A stretch of DNA of 27,871 nucleotides from CBDUQP01 sp965369385 (GTDB lineage Bacteria > Planctomycetota > Phycisphaerae > SM23-33). The translations under genes and the position numbers were made by a program. The number at the start of each line of letters is the position of its first letter. The first letter of the stretch is position 1. Below are positions 11,268 through 18,547 of the stretch, piece by piece. The notes under the pieces are model-generated. The model was not told where the DNA came from and made no database searches. It worked only from the letters and a program-made list of their open reading frames with translations. The stretch covers positions 1-27,871 of the forward strand of contig CBDUQP010000030.1 in assembly GCA_965369385.1 (NCBI GenBank). Direction: 5' to 3'.

Positions 11268-12119
11268 ATGGCGATAAAGATATATAAACCGACATCCCCG
11301 GGACGGCGAAATAGCTCAGTAAATGAGCACGAAGCCGTTACGTGCACGAAGCCGACCAAGAGCCTGCTTCGTCCGTTGAAGAAGACCGGCGGTAGGAACC
11401 ACAGCGGTAAGATTACTGCAAGGCATCGTGGTGGCGGTAATAAGCGAATGTATCGTGTTATTGACTTCAAGCGTAACAAGCTGGAAATGTCGGCTGAGGT
11501 CATGACGATCGAATACGATCCCAACCGCACGTGCAACATTGCACTGGTTCAGTACGAAGACGGCGAGAAGCGTTACATCCTCGCACCTGTCGGGCTGAAG
11601 GTTGGTACGAAGATCCAAAGTGGCGAAACGACCGAGCCTAAAGTTGGCAACTGCATGCCGCTGGCGAACATTCCGCTTGGTCTTGAAGTTCACAATATAG
11701 AGATGAACCCCGGTCAGGGCGGTAAGTTGGCCCGTAGTGCCGGTGGGGTAGCACGGTTGGCATCAAGAGAAGGTGATTATTCTCACTTGATCCTGCCATC
11801 CGGCGAAACCAGAATGGTTCACTCAGCTTGCCGGGCGACGATTGGTCAGGTAGGAAACGCAGAGCACCAGGGCGTACGCATCGGTAAAGCTGGACGTAAA
11901 AGACACATGGGTCGTCGGCCGCACGTTCGCGGATCAGCGATGAACCCGGTAGATCACCCGATGGGTGGTGGTGAAGGCAGGCGTGCAGGCGGAAGGCATC
12001 CGTGCTCTCCGACCGGCAAACTTTCCAAGGGTGGCAAAACTCGCAGGAAGAAGAAGCCTTCGAACAACATGATCTTGCGTCGTCGTCGCAATGTTCGTGA
12101 CGGACAACTGGTCTTGTAG
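11268..12119 (+). CDS. rplB: 50S ribosomal protein L2
   Basis: L2 is a primary 23S rRNA binder close to the peptidyl transferase centre. The 283-residue product is slightly longer than in E. coli (273). It shows the RNA-binding core (HSGKITARHRGGGNKR) and the C-terminal signature NPVDHPMGGGEGR. The histidine matching E. coli H229, needed for activity, is kept in DHP; the next conserved histidine is methionine, a variant I also recall from other phyla such as Bacteroidota. The basic C-terminal tail ends in LRRRRNVRDGQLVL. rpsS follows after 28 bases. Confidence 0.97.
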   Translation: MAIKIYKPTSPGRRNSSVNEHEAVTCTKPTKSLLRPLKKTGGRNHSGKITARHRGGGNKRMYRVIDFKRNKLEMSAEVMTIEYDPNRTCNIALVQYEDGEKRYILAPVGLKVGTKIQSGETTEPKVGNCMPLANIPLGLEVHNIEMNPGQGGKLARSAGGVARLASREGDYSHLILPSGETRMVHSACRATIGQVGNAEHQGVRIGKAGRKRHMGRRPHVRGSAMNPVDHPMGGGEGRRAGGRHPCSPTGKLSKGGKTRRKKKPSNNMILRRRRNVRDGQLVL

Positions 12120-12147
12120 AGACGCTTGTTAAAGAGGATAGTGACGA

Positions 12148-12414
12148 ATGACCAGAAGTGCAAAGAAAGGCCCTTACGTAGACGAGAAGCTTTACGTAAA
12201 GGTAATGAAAGCTAAAGACGCCGGAAACCGTGAATCGATCAAGACATGGGCACGTTCCTGCACGGTTGTGCCGGAGTTTATCGGACACACGTTTGGCGTT
12301 CACAACGGTAAGTTATTCACCCGCGTGTTTGTTACGGAAGATATGGTTGGGCACAAGCTTGGCGAATTCAGCCCCACACGTATGTTCCGCGGACACAGCG
12401 GTGGAAAGAGATAG
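12148..12414 (+). CDS. rpsS: 30S ribosomal protein S19
   Basis: S19 is a 30S head protein contacting the A-site tRNA and the intersubunit bridge. The 88-residue product has the family signature FIGHTFGVHNGKLFTRVFVT and GHKLGEFSPTRMFRGHSG near the end. AGAGGA (12133-12138) is placed 9 bases before the ATG. It follows rplB and precedes rplV in the canonical order. Nothing unusual is seen in sequence or length. Confidence 0.97.
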   Translation: MTRSAKKGPYVDEKLYVKVMKAKDAGNRESIKTWARSCTVVPEFIGHTFGVHNGKLFTRVFVTEDMVGHKLGEFSPTRMFRGHSGGKR

Positions 12415-12453
12415 AACGAAGAGTGCTGCATAGGTACCTTCGGGAGCAGATAA

Positions 12454-12783
12454 ATGGCTTGGCAAGCAGTACATAAATACGCCAGAATCAGCGCATTCAA
12501 GGCACGTGGAATTGCGGATGTTGTCCGCACCCAAGACGTGCAGACTGCCATGAATACACTGAAGTTTATGCATCAGAGGGCTGCGGGAATGATTTCCAAG
12601 GTCCTTACCAGTGCGGTGGCCAACGCCAACGAACAGTCGGCGGACGTCTCCAAGCTGTATGTAGAGACAGTAAAGGTGGACGAAGGTCCGACAATGAAGC
12701 GGTTCCGTCCGAAAGATCGTGGACGCGCACACTCGATCCTTAAACGTACCAGCCACATCACTGTTGTGGTTGAAGAAAGATAG
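12454..12783 (+). CDS. rplV: 50S ribosomal protein L22
   Basis: L22 extends a beta-hairpin into the exit tunnel. The 109-residue product is the usual length and keeps the hairpin region VDEGPTMKRFRPKDRGRAHSI, where deletions give macrolide resistance in other bacteria; the loop here is intact. A GGAG Shine-Dalgarno sits shortly upstream of the ATG. It lies 39 bases after rpsS and 13 bases before rpsC. Confidence 0.97.
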   Translation: MAWQAVHKYARISAFKARGIADVVRTQDVQTAMNTLKFMHQRAAGMISKVLTSAVANANEQSADVSKLYVETVKVDEGPTMKRFRPKDRGRAHSILKRTSHITVVVEER

Positions 12784-12796
12784 GAATAGGGCGACC

Positions 12797-13567
12797 ATGG
12801 GTCAAAAGGTATCCCCAACTGGATTTCGTACCGGTATCACCAAGGACTGGCAAAGTCGATGGTTTGCTGATAAGAGCAACTTTGGCGAGTTCCTTGTAGA
12901 AGATGAAAAGATCCGGAGGTTCGTACACAACCGTCTGAACAAGCAGCCGCCGTTCGCTGCGGTCAGTATGATTGAGATCGAACGCACTCGCGAAGAAGTC
13001 AAGCTTACCATCCACACCGCAAGGCCGGGATTGGTGATTGGACCGAAGGGTGCTGAAGTTGACAAGCTGAAGAATGCTTTGGAAAACCTGGCCGACAGGC
13101 GGGTGAACATCAGCATTAGCGAGATTCACCATCCTGATCTGGATGCAAAGCTTGTTGCCGAAGGCATTGGCGAACAGCTTAAACGCCGGGCCAGCTACAG
13201 ACGCGCACTGAAGCAGCGTGTTGAAGCAGTCATGCAGTCTGGTGCCAAGGGCGTGAAGATACAGATCAGCGGACGTCTGGGCGGTGCGGAAATCGCTCGT
13301 AGGGAAACGCAGCTTCTTGGCAGTATCCCGTTGACGACGCTTGAGGCAAACGTTGATTACGGCGTAACGACTGCTATTACGAAGTATGGCGTGATTGGCG
13401 TAAAGGTTTGGATTTACAAGGGTAAGTTCGGGCAGGAAGTGGAACCCTCCGCGAGTGCTCCCATGACACGAGGCGGACGCATGCATCGCGCTGCCGGTCA
13501 GGGACGTGGTGAAGGTGGCGGCGGCGGCGGCCGTGGTCGCGGCGGACCGCAAGGTCCGGGAAGATAG
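12797..13567 (+). CDS. rpsC: 30S ribosomal protein S3
   Basis: S3 lies at the mRNA entry of the 30S subunit and has helicase activity together with S4. The ATG at 12797 gives 256 residues beginning MGQKVSPTGFRTGITKDWQS, the normal family start; an upstream ATG in the same frame lies inside rplV and is not supported. The KH domain is recognised by GLVIGPKGAEVDKL (IGPKG at 81-85). The C-terminal domain contains GRLGGAEIARRE. The protein ends with about 30 residues of Gly/Arg-rich sequence (GEGGGGGGRGRGGPQ), absent from the E. coli protein and probably disordered. An 80-base gap separates it from rplP. Confidence 0.97.
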   Translation: MGQKVSPTGFRTGITKDWQSRWFADKSNFGEFLVEDEKIRRFVHNRLNKQPPFAAVSMIEIERTREEVKLTIHTARPGLVIGPKGAEVDKLKNALENLADRRVNISISEIHHPDLDAKLVAEGIGEQLKRRASYRRALKQRVEAVMQSGAKGVKIQISGRLGGAEIARRETQLLGSIPLTTLEANVDYGVTTAITKYGVIGVKVWIYKGKFGQEVEPSASAPMTRGGRMHRAAGQGRGEGGGGGGRGRGGPQGPGR

Positions 13568-13647
13568 TTCCTGCGGATAGAAAGTTATGAGTCGGACAGG
13601 TCGGTTGAGGCTGGTTCCGGAGTACTTATAGAGTAACAGGTGCCACC

Positions 13648-14067
13648 ATGGCGTTGATGCCCAAAAGAGTAAAGCATCGAAAGCAACAGCGTGGAAAGAA
13701 TCGCGGAAACGCGACCCGCGGCAACAAGGTTTCTTTCGGTGACTTTGGAATACAATGCATGACCCGCGGCTGGATCACGGGCAGGCAGCTAGAGGCTGGT
13801 CGTGTAGCGGCGACGCACTACCTTCATCGCGAAGGCAAGGTTTATATCCGGGTATTTCCGGACAAGCCTGTCAGTGCAAAACCGTTGGAAACCAGAATGG
13901 GTAAGGGTAAGGGCGAAACGGACTGCTGGGTAGCAGTCGTGAAGCCTGGAACAATACTCTACGAAATCGGTGGCGTGGAACGCGAGCTTGCCCGAGAGGC
14001 ACTGACCCGTGTAGCCCACAAGATGCCGGTACGTTGCCGGTTCATTACCAGGCAGCATTCGTTGTAA
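13648..14067 (+). CDS. rplP: 50S ribosomal protein L16
   Basis: L16 organises the A-site region of the large subunit. The 139-residue product begins with the basic PKRVKHRKQQRGKN segment and contains the signatures RVFPDKPVSAKPLETRMGKG and VKPGTILYEIGGV. The length is normal. The 80 bases before it have only a weak AGGTG Shine-Dalgarno; no promoter or structure stands out there. rpmC follows 12 bases after the stop. Confidence 0.97.
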   Translation: MALMPKRVKHRKQQRGKNRGNATRGNKVSFGDFGIQCMTRGWITGRQLEAGRVAATHYLHREGKVYIRVFPDKPVSAKPLETRMGKGKGETDCWVAVVKPGTILYEIGGVERELAREALTRVAHKMPVRCRFITRQHSL

Positions 14068-14079
14068 GGCGAAGTAACG

Positions 14080-14307
14080 ATGAAGAATAGCGAAATCAGA
14101 GCATTAAGCGACCAGGAGATGCGGGTAGAACTCGATAGACTTCACCGGCAGCTTTTCGAGATGCGGTCGCAGGCTGTGACCGAGAAATTGGAAGATCCTA
14201 CTCTTATCACACGGGCGAAGCGGGATATCGCACGGGTGTTGACGATAGGTCGCGAGCGAGAGCTGGAAGCTAGCCGCAATGAGCAGGAATTAGGCGAGGC
14301 GAAATGA
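14080..14307 (+). CDS. rpmC: 50S ribosomal protein L29
   Basis: L29 is a small helical protein at the tunnel exit next to L23. The 75-residue product shows the family pattern of an N-terminal helix (MRVELDRLHRQLFEMRSQA) and a second helix with TRAKRDIARVLTIGRERE. It has a short acidic end of about ten residues beyond the usual length. Its stop codon overlaps the rpsQ start in the sequence ATGA at 14304-14307, so translation of the two is likely coupled. Confidence 0.95.
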   Translation: MKNSEIRALSDQEMRVELDRLHRQLFEMRSQAVTEKLEDPTLITRAKRDIARVLTIGRERELEASRNEQELGEAK

Positions 14308-14585
14308 GCACCGCAGAGCAAGACAAGAAGCAGAGTAAACACGGACAGAAGGTAGGAACCGTTCTTTCCGTCAGCGGATCCAAGACCATTCGGGTATGTG
14401 TGGAACGAAAGGTGAAGCATCCTCTTTACGGGAAGTTTGTGAAGCGCAAGAGTAATTTTGCGGTTCATGACGAGGAAAACCAGGCCAAAATAGGCGACAT
14501 TGTTGAGGTAGAGCCCTGTCGCCCGCTCAGCAAGACCAAGAGTTGGCGTTTGTCCAAGATTGTGCGTGTCTCAATTGGCGCGTAA
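14304..14585 (+). CDS. rpsQ: 30S ribosomal protein S17
   Basis: S17 is an early-binding OB-fold protein of the 30S body. The product has 93 residues, with about 14 hydrophilic residues before the core GTVLSVSGSKTIRVCVERKV. The signatures HPLYGKFVKRKSNFAVHDE and GDIVEVEPCRPLSKTKSWRL identify it clearly. It starts inside the rpmC stop (ATGA), which favours translational coupling. rplN follows after 30 bases. Confidence 0.97.
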   Translation: MSTAEQDKKQSKHGQKVGTVLSVSGSKTIRVCVERKVKHPLYGKFVKRKSNFAVHDEENQAKIGDIVEVEPCRPLSKTKSWRLSKIVRVSIGA

Positions 14586-14615
14586 GGCTTACTCAGGCAA
14601 CAGAGGATTAGTGTC

Positions 14616-15005
14616 GTGATACAACAGGAAACACGAATTTCAGTCGCAGACAACTCGGGAGCCCAGCTTGTAGGGTGCATACGGGTACTCGGTGGATCGA
14701 CGCGGCGTAAACGCTCTTATAAGAGGCGTACAGCGAGCATCGGCGAGACCATCATCTGCTCGGTGAAAAAGGCGCTGCCGAGCAGCCCTGTCAAGAGCGG
14801 TGATATCGTGCGATGCGTTATTGTTCGCACTGCCTATCCTGTTCGTCGTACAGACGGTAGTTATGTCCGTTTCGACAACAACGCGGTAGTGTTGGTTGAT
14901 GATGACGGAAATCCCCGCGGTACCCGCATATTCGGTGCGGTCGCGAGGGAACTGCGAGAGCAGAACTTCATGAAGATTGTGTCTCTTGCGAGCGAGGTAG
15001 TGTGA
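14616..15005 (+). CDS. rplN: 50S ribosomal protein L14
   Basis: L14 forms an intersubunit bridge and contacts L19 and the 30S subunit. The 129-residue product starts with GTG at 14616, chosen because AGAGGA precedes it at about 9 bases and the resulting MIQQETRISVADNSGAQLVG is the normal family start. GDIVRCVIVRTAYPVRR and FDNNAVVLVDD are conserved, as is the FGAVARELRE end. The length is slightly above the usual 122 because of an insertion around SIGETIICSVKKALPSS. Confidence 0.97.
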   Translation: MIQQETRISVADNSGAQLVGCIRVLGGSTRRKRSYKRRTASIGETIICSVKKALPSSPVKSGDIVRCVIVRTAYPVRRTDGSYVRFDNNAVVLVDDDGNPRGTRIFGAVARELREQNFMKIVSLASEVV

Positions 15006-15009
15006 CGCG

Positions 15010-15351
15010 ATGGCTATCCATGTAAAAAAAGGCGATACCGTGATGGTTATCACGGGTACGGACAAGGGTAAAACTGGCGAAGTTATCGCTGTTTATCCTG
15101 AAAAGAACAAGGTCTTGGTTCAGGGGATGAACCATGTTTTCAAGCACATGCGTCCCTCCCGTCGCTTTCCGCAGGGCGGTAGGATGCAGAAGGAAATGCC
15201 GATTCATATTTCCAACGTGCTCCCGGTTGATCCCAAGACCAATAAGGCCACACGTGTAGGTTTTCGCATAAGCGAAGACGGTGTCAAGGAGCGTTTCGCA
15301 CGCAAATCGGGCGAATCGCTTGGAATCGTTAAGAATAAAGGTAACGGGTAG
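15010..15351 (+). CDS. rplX: 50S ribosomal protein L24
   Basis: L24 is an assembly initiator near the tunnel exit. The 113-residue product carries the KOW motif in KKGDTVMVITGTDKGKTGEV at the start and the QGMNHVFKHMRPS segment after it. The gene begins 4 bases after the rplN stop, with GAGG inside the end of rplN as a likely ribosome binding site. Only 6 bases separate it from rplE, so the S8 repressor site that E. coli has between these two genes is not evident here. Confidence 0.97.
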   Translation: MAIHVKKGDTVMVITGTDKGKTGEVIAVYPEKNKVLVQGMNHVFKHMRPSRRFPQGGRMQKEMPIHISNVLPVDPKTNKATRVGFRISEDGVKERFARKSGESLGIVKNKGNG

Positions 15352-15357
15352 ACTGCG

Positions 15358-15918
15358 ATGCAAGCACGCCTGTTGGACAAGTACAAAACGGAAGTGATTC
15401 CTGTTCTGGACGCTAAGTTCGGATACAAGAATCCTAACGCCCGCCCGAAGATCGAGAAGATCGTGATCTCGATGGGTATCGGTGACGCTCATGCCGAAAA
15501 GACCAAGATGGAAAGTGTGCGCAAACAACTGGCGAGTATTGCCGGTCAGCAACCCATGGTCATGAAGGCTCGTAAGAGTGTCAGTAACTTCAAGCTCCGA
15601 GAAGGCATGGAGATTGGTCTTAAGGTCACGTTGCGTGGCCGTCGCAGGGATGAATTCCTCGACAGGCTTATCTCACTTGCACTTCCGCGGGTCAAGGACT
15701 TCAGGGGTCTGAACCCCTCCAGCTTCGATGGTCGCGGTAACTACAATATGGGCTTGGTCGAGCAGACCGTGTTCCCGGAGATCGACGTAACTGACGTTAC
15801 GTTTACCCAGGGCATGAATATCGCGATCCAGACTTCGGCCGCCAGTGACGAAGAAGCCAGAGAGCTTCTGACACTCCTGGGTATGCCGTTCCGTAAGGAT
15901 GATGAGGAAGGTCGATAA
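15358..15918 (+). CDS. rplE: 50S ribosomal protein L5
   Basis: L5 binds 5S rRNA and contacts P-site tRNA. The product is 186 residues, a few more than the common 179. Family signatures are NPNARPKIEKIVISMGIGDA, the RKSVSNFKLREGMEIGLKVTLRG block and the SFDGRGNYNMGLVEQTVFPEI segment. It starts 6 bases after rplX and ends 3 bases before rpsN, showing very tight packing. No anomalies are seen. Confidence 0.97.
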   Translation: MQARLLDKYKTEVIPVLDAKFGYKNPNARPKIEKIVISMGIGDAHAEKTKMESVRKQLASIAGQQPMVMKARKSVSNFKLREGMEIGLKVTLRGRRRDEFLDRLISLALPRVKDFRGLNPSSFDGRGNYNMGLVEQTVFPEIDVTDVTFTQGMNIAIQTSAASDEEARELLTLLGMPFRKDDEEGR

Positions 15919-15921
15919 TCC

Positions 15922-16107
15922 ATGGCAACAAAGGCCCAGATAGCGAAGAGCGCGAGAGAGCCAAAGTTCTCAAGTCGTAAGACTCGCAGATGCGAATTGT
16001 GCGGCCGTCCGCGAGCGGTGTACCGCAAGTTCAAGATTTGCAGGATTTGCCTGCGGAACCTCGCTCACGAAGGTAAGATACCTGGTCTTAAAAAGGCCAG
16101 TTGGTAG
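15922..16107 (+). CDS. rpsN: 30S ribosomal protein S14, short zinc-binding type
   Basis: S14 helps shape the 30S head. The 61-residue product is the short zinc form: C24-x2-C27 and C40-x2-C43 form a complete zinc ribbon (CELCGRPR and CRICLRNLAHEGKIPGLKKASW). This is the form of Gram-positives and several other phyla rather than the 101-residue form of E. coli. It lies 3 bases after rplE and 15 bases before rpsH. Confidence 0.97.
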   Translation: MATKAQIAKSAREPKFSSRKTRRCELCGRPRAVYRKFKICRICLRNLAHEGKIPGLKKASW

Positions 16108-16122
16108 AGAGGATAGAACAAG

Positions 16123-16521
16123 ATGAGTCTTTCCGACCCGATTGCTGACATGTTGACTCGGATTCGCAACGCACTGCGTGCGAGGCACTCCGTAGTTAAC
16201 GTAAGGGCATCGAAAATCTGTTCAGGTGTCTGCTCCGTGCTGAAGGATGAAGGATATATCCTCGACTTCAAACGTATCGAAGACGAGAAGCAGGGATTGT
16301 TGCGGGTTTACCTGAAATATGGAGCACGTGGCGAAGACGTGGTTACTGAGATAACCCGTGTGAGCAAACCGGGCTGCCGGGTGTACCGCGGCGCAGGTGA
16401 GCTTCCCCGACCGATGGGTGGTCTGGGAATCTCGATCGTTTCGACGTCGAGCGGAATATTCAGCGACAGACAATGTCGCGCGAATAATGCCGGCGGCGAA
16501 GTTCTTTGCACTGTAAGTTAA
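16123..16521 (+). CDS. rpsH: 30S ribosomal protein S8
   Basis: S8 binds the central domain of 16S rRNA; in E. coli it also represses the spc operon. The 132-residue product starts with DPIADMLTRIRNALRARHS and ends with the conserved C-terminal fold GGLGISIVSTSSGIFSDRQC followed by GGEVLCTVS. The gene has an AGAGAGGA ribosome binding site overlapping the end of rpsN. Length and order are normal. Confidence 0.97.
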   Translation: MSLSDPIADMLTRIRNALRARHSVVNVRASKICSGVCSVLKDEGYILDFKRIEDEKQGLLRVYLKYGARGEDVVTEITRVSKPGCRVYRGAGELPRPMGGLGISIVSTSSGIFSDRQCRANNAGGEVLCTVS

Positions 16522-16533
16522 CGAGGTTGAAGC

Positions 16534-17115
16534 ATGTCTCGTATTGGAAAAACACCGATAGCCATCCCCAGCGGAGTGACCGTCACTGTTTCAGGACAGA
16601 CGGTTAACGTTGAGGGCACCAAGGGTAAGCTGAGCTGGACTCATCGCCCGGAAGTGGCTGTCGAGATAGATAGCGACAGCAAGCTTGTGAATGTGACCCG
16701 GCAGGACGAAGCAAAGTTCACACGGAGCCTTCATGGCCTGACCAGAAGTCTTATCGCCAACATGGTGGAAGGCTGCTCTAAGGGCTTCAGCAAGCAGTTG
16801 GAAATTTATGGCGTTGGCTATGGCGTGAACCTTGCAGGTAACAAGCTGACGGTAAATTGCGGTTACAGCCATCCGGTTATCTTTGAGGTGCCGGTGGATA
16901 TTGTCGTGACTATTGAGACGCCCCAGGCTCGCGGCGATAGCGATCCGGCGAAACTGACAGTCTCTGGATGTGACAAGCAGGGCGTTGGTCAGTTTGCAGC
17001 CAAGATCCATAAGGCACGCAAGACCGATCCTTACAAGGGTAAGGGCGTTCGTTACGCTGGTGAGTACATCAAGCGTAAGGCCGGTAAGCAGTTTGCCGGT
17101 GCAGGTGGTGCGTAA
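16534..17115 (+). CDS. rplF: 50S ribosomal protein L6
   Basis: L6 lies near the factor-binding centre of the 50S subunit, close to the sarcin-ricin loop. The 193-residue product, somewhat longer than the usual 177, begins SRIGKTPIAIPSGV and ends with the signature DPYKGKGVRYAGEYIKRKAGK plus a short Gly/Ala tail. The extra residues fall in the second domain, around TIETPQARGDSDPAKLT. It follows rpsH by 12 bases. Confidence 0.97.
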   Translation: MSRIGKTPIAIPSGVTVTVSGQTVNVEGTKGKLSWTHRPEVAVEIDSDSKLVNVTRQDEAKFTRSLHGLTRSLIANMVEGCSKGFSKQLEIYGVGYGVNLAGNKLTVNCGYSHPVIFEVPVDIVVTIETPQARGDSDPAKLTVSGCDKQGVGQFAAKIHKARKTDPYKGKGVRYAGEYIKRKAGKQFAGAGGA

Positions 17116-17152
17116 AGCATTGTGATAGACCCCGTTTCGGGATGAATGGACC

Positions 17153-17521
17153 ATGAAGGCAATAGAGAAGAAAAATCTCCGCCGGACGCGTCGCAAAAGG
17201 CATGTTCGGAAGAACGTCAACGGAACTCCTGACAGGCCACGTCTGACAGTATTCCGAAGCCACAAGAATATCTATGCTCAAATCATAGATGATCTTGGCG
17301 GCAGGACACTGGTTTCGGCTTCTACGATGTTGAAGACCGTTACAGACGCGTTGGAAAGCACTGGTAACAAGGACGCCGCCCGCAAGGTCGGCGAAGCCTT
17401 GGCGGCTAGGGCAGTCGAAGCCGGCATCAAAAAAGTCGTCTTTGATCGCAACGGCTACGCCTACCATGGGCGAGTGAAAGAACTGGCCGATGCTGTCCGC
17501 AAGGGCGGTTTGGAATTCTAA
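17153..17521 (+). CDS. rplR: 50S ribosomal protein L18
   Basis: L18 binds 5S rRNA together with L5 and L25. The 122-residue product has the basic N-terminus with RRTRRKRHVRKNV, then RPRLTVFRSHKNIYAQIIDD and the C-terminal FDRNGYAYHGRVKELADAVR signature. The 37-base gap after rplF holds a small CCCG/CGGG hairpin with a TTT loop. rpsE follows after 21 bases with a strong AGGAG. Confidence 0.97.
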   Translation: MKAIEKKNLRRTRRKRHVRKNVNGTPDRPRLTVFRSHKNIYAQIIDDLGGRTLVSASTMLKTVTDALESTGNKDAARKVGEALAARAVEAGIKKVVFDRNGYAYHGRVKELADAVRKGGLEF

Positions 17522-17542
17522 GGCAGAACAGGAGCACGCAAA

Positions 17543-18073
17543 GTGGCGTTAGAAAGAGGAAATAAGAAGCCCCGACGCGGAGATCGCAAGGATAGCTTCG
17601 AAGACCGTGGCGGCCTGGAAGACAACGTTATCCAGATCTACCGTTGTTCTAAGGTAGTCAAGGGTGGCCGACGCTTCAGCTTTGCGGCACTTGTCGTCGT
17701 TGGCGATCGCAACGGTAAGATCGGTATCGGTTATGGCAAGGCAAACGAAGTACCCGTTGCTGTCGAAAAGGGTATCTCTGAAGCCAGCAAATCGCTTGTC
17801 GAGATCAGTCTCAAGGGAAAGACAATTCCCCATAGCATCACGGGAAGATCGGGAGCGTCCAGCCTTATAATGCTGCCCGCTTCAGATGGTACCGGCGTTA
17901 TCGCGGGTAAGAAGGTCAGACCCATGCTGGAATTGGCAGGTATTGAGAACGTTCTTACGAAATCCCATGGTTCGACTTCACCGAAGAACCTGCTGAGGGC
18001 TGTGATGGATGCTCTCAAAAAGCTGCGGTCCGCCGAATCGGTGGCTGCACTGCGAGGAGTAGACTTAGGATGA
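17543..18073 (+). CDS. rpsE: 30S ribosomal protein S5
   Basis: S5 works with S4 and S12 in decoding accuracy. The GTG start at 17543 is supported by AGGAG at 17530-17534, giving 176 residues. The double-stranded RNA-binding segment VVKGGRRFSFAALVVVGDRN and the GIGYGKANEVPVAVEKGI loop, where spectinomycin-resistance changes map in other bacteria, are intact. The stop overlaps the rplO start in ATGA at 18070-18073. The usual rpmD gene (L30) between rpsE and rplO is therefore missing. Confidence 0.97.
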   Translation: MALERGNKKPRRGDRKDSFEDRGGLEDNVIQIYRCSKVVKGGRRFSFAALVVVGDRNGKIGIGYGKANEVPVAVEKGISEASKSLVEISLKGKTIPHSITGRSGASSLIMLPASDGTGVIAGKKVRPMLELAGIENVLTKSHGSTSPKNLLRAVMDALKKLRSAESVAALRGVDLG

Positions 18074-18513
18074 ACCTCGACGATATTCTCAGCGAAGCCG
18101 GCGCCCACAAGACCGCCAACCGCGTAGGACGCGGAAACGGTTCGGGTAATGGCAAGACCTCCGGAAGAGGGCACAAAGGCCGCGGACAGCGCTCCGGTGC
18201 AAACCGCCGATTGGCATATGCTGGTGGTAGCAACCCGCAGCTCGCCAGATTGCCCAAGCGTGGTTTCAATAACGCTAACTTCCGCAAGGACTATCAAATA
18301 GTTAACCTGGCTGACCTCGAAACGTTCGACGCCGACGCAGTTGTTGACGCCGCGATGTTGCAGGAAGCCGGGCTTATCGATGATTCTAGCAAGCTGCTCA
18401 AGATATTGGGCAATGGCGATCTCAGCAAGAAGCTGACCGTCAAAGCGAATAAGTTCTCTGCATCTGCTGAAGAGAAGATCGCAAAGGCCGGTGGGACGGC
18501 GGAGACCGTCTGA
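18070..18513 (+). CDS. rplO: 50S ribosomal protein L15
   Basis: L15 is a late-assembly 50S protein with a long extended N-terminus. The 147-residue product shows the expected glycine-rich start (RVGRGNGSGNGKTSGRGHKG) and LPKRGFNNANFRKDYQIVNL. It starts within the rpsE stop, so the two are translationally coupled. secY starts 34 bases after its stop, with AAGGA at 18530-18534 in the gap. Confidence 0.97.
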   Translation: MNLDDILSEAGAHKTANRVGRGNGSGNGKTSGRGHKGRGQRSGANRRLAYAGGSNPQLARLPKRGFNNANFRKDYQIVNLADLETFDADAVVDAAMLQEAGLIDDSSKLLKILGNGDLSKKLTVKANKFSASAEEKIAKAGGTAETV

Positions 18514-18547
18514 GTTCGTAGCGGCCGCAAAGGAATGGAAATATCCA

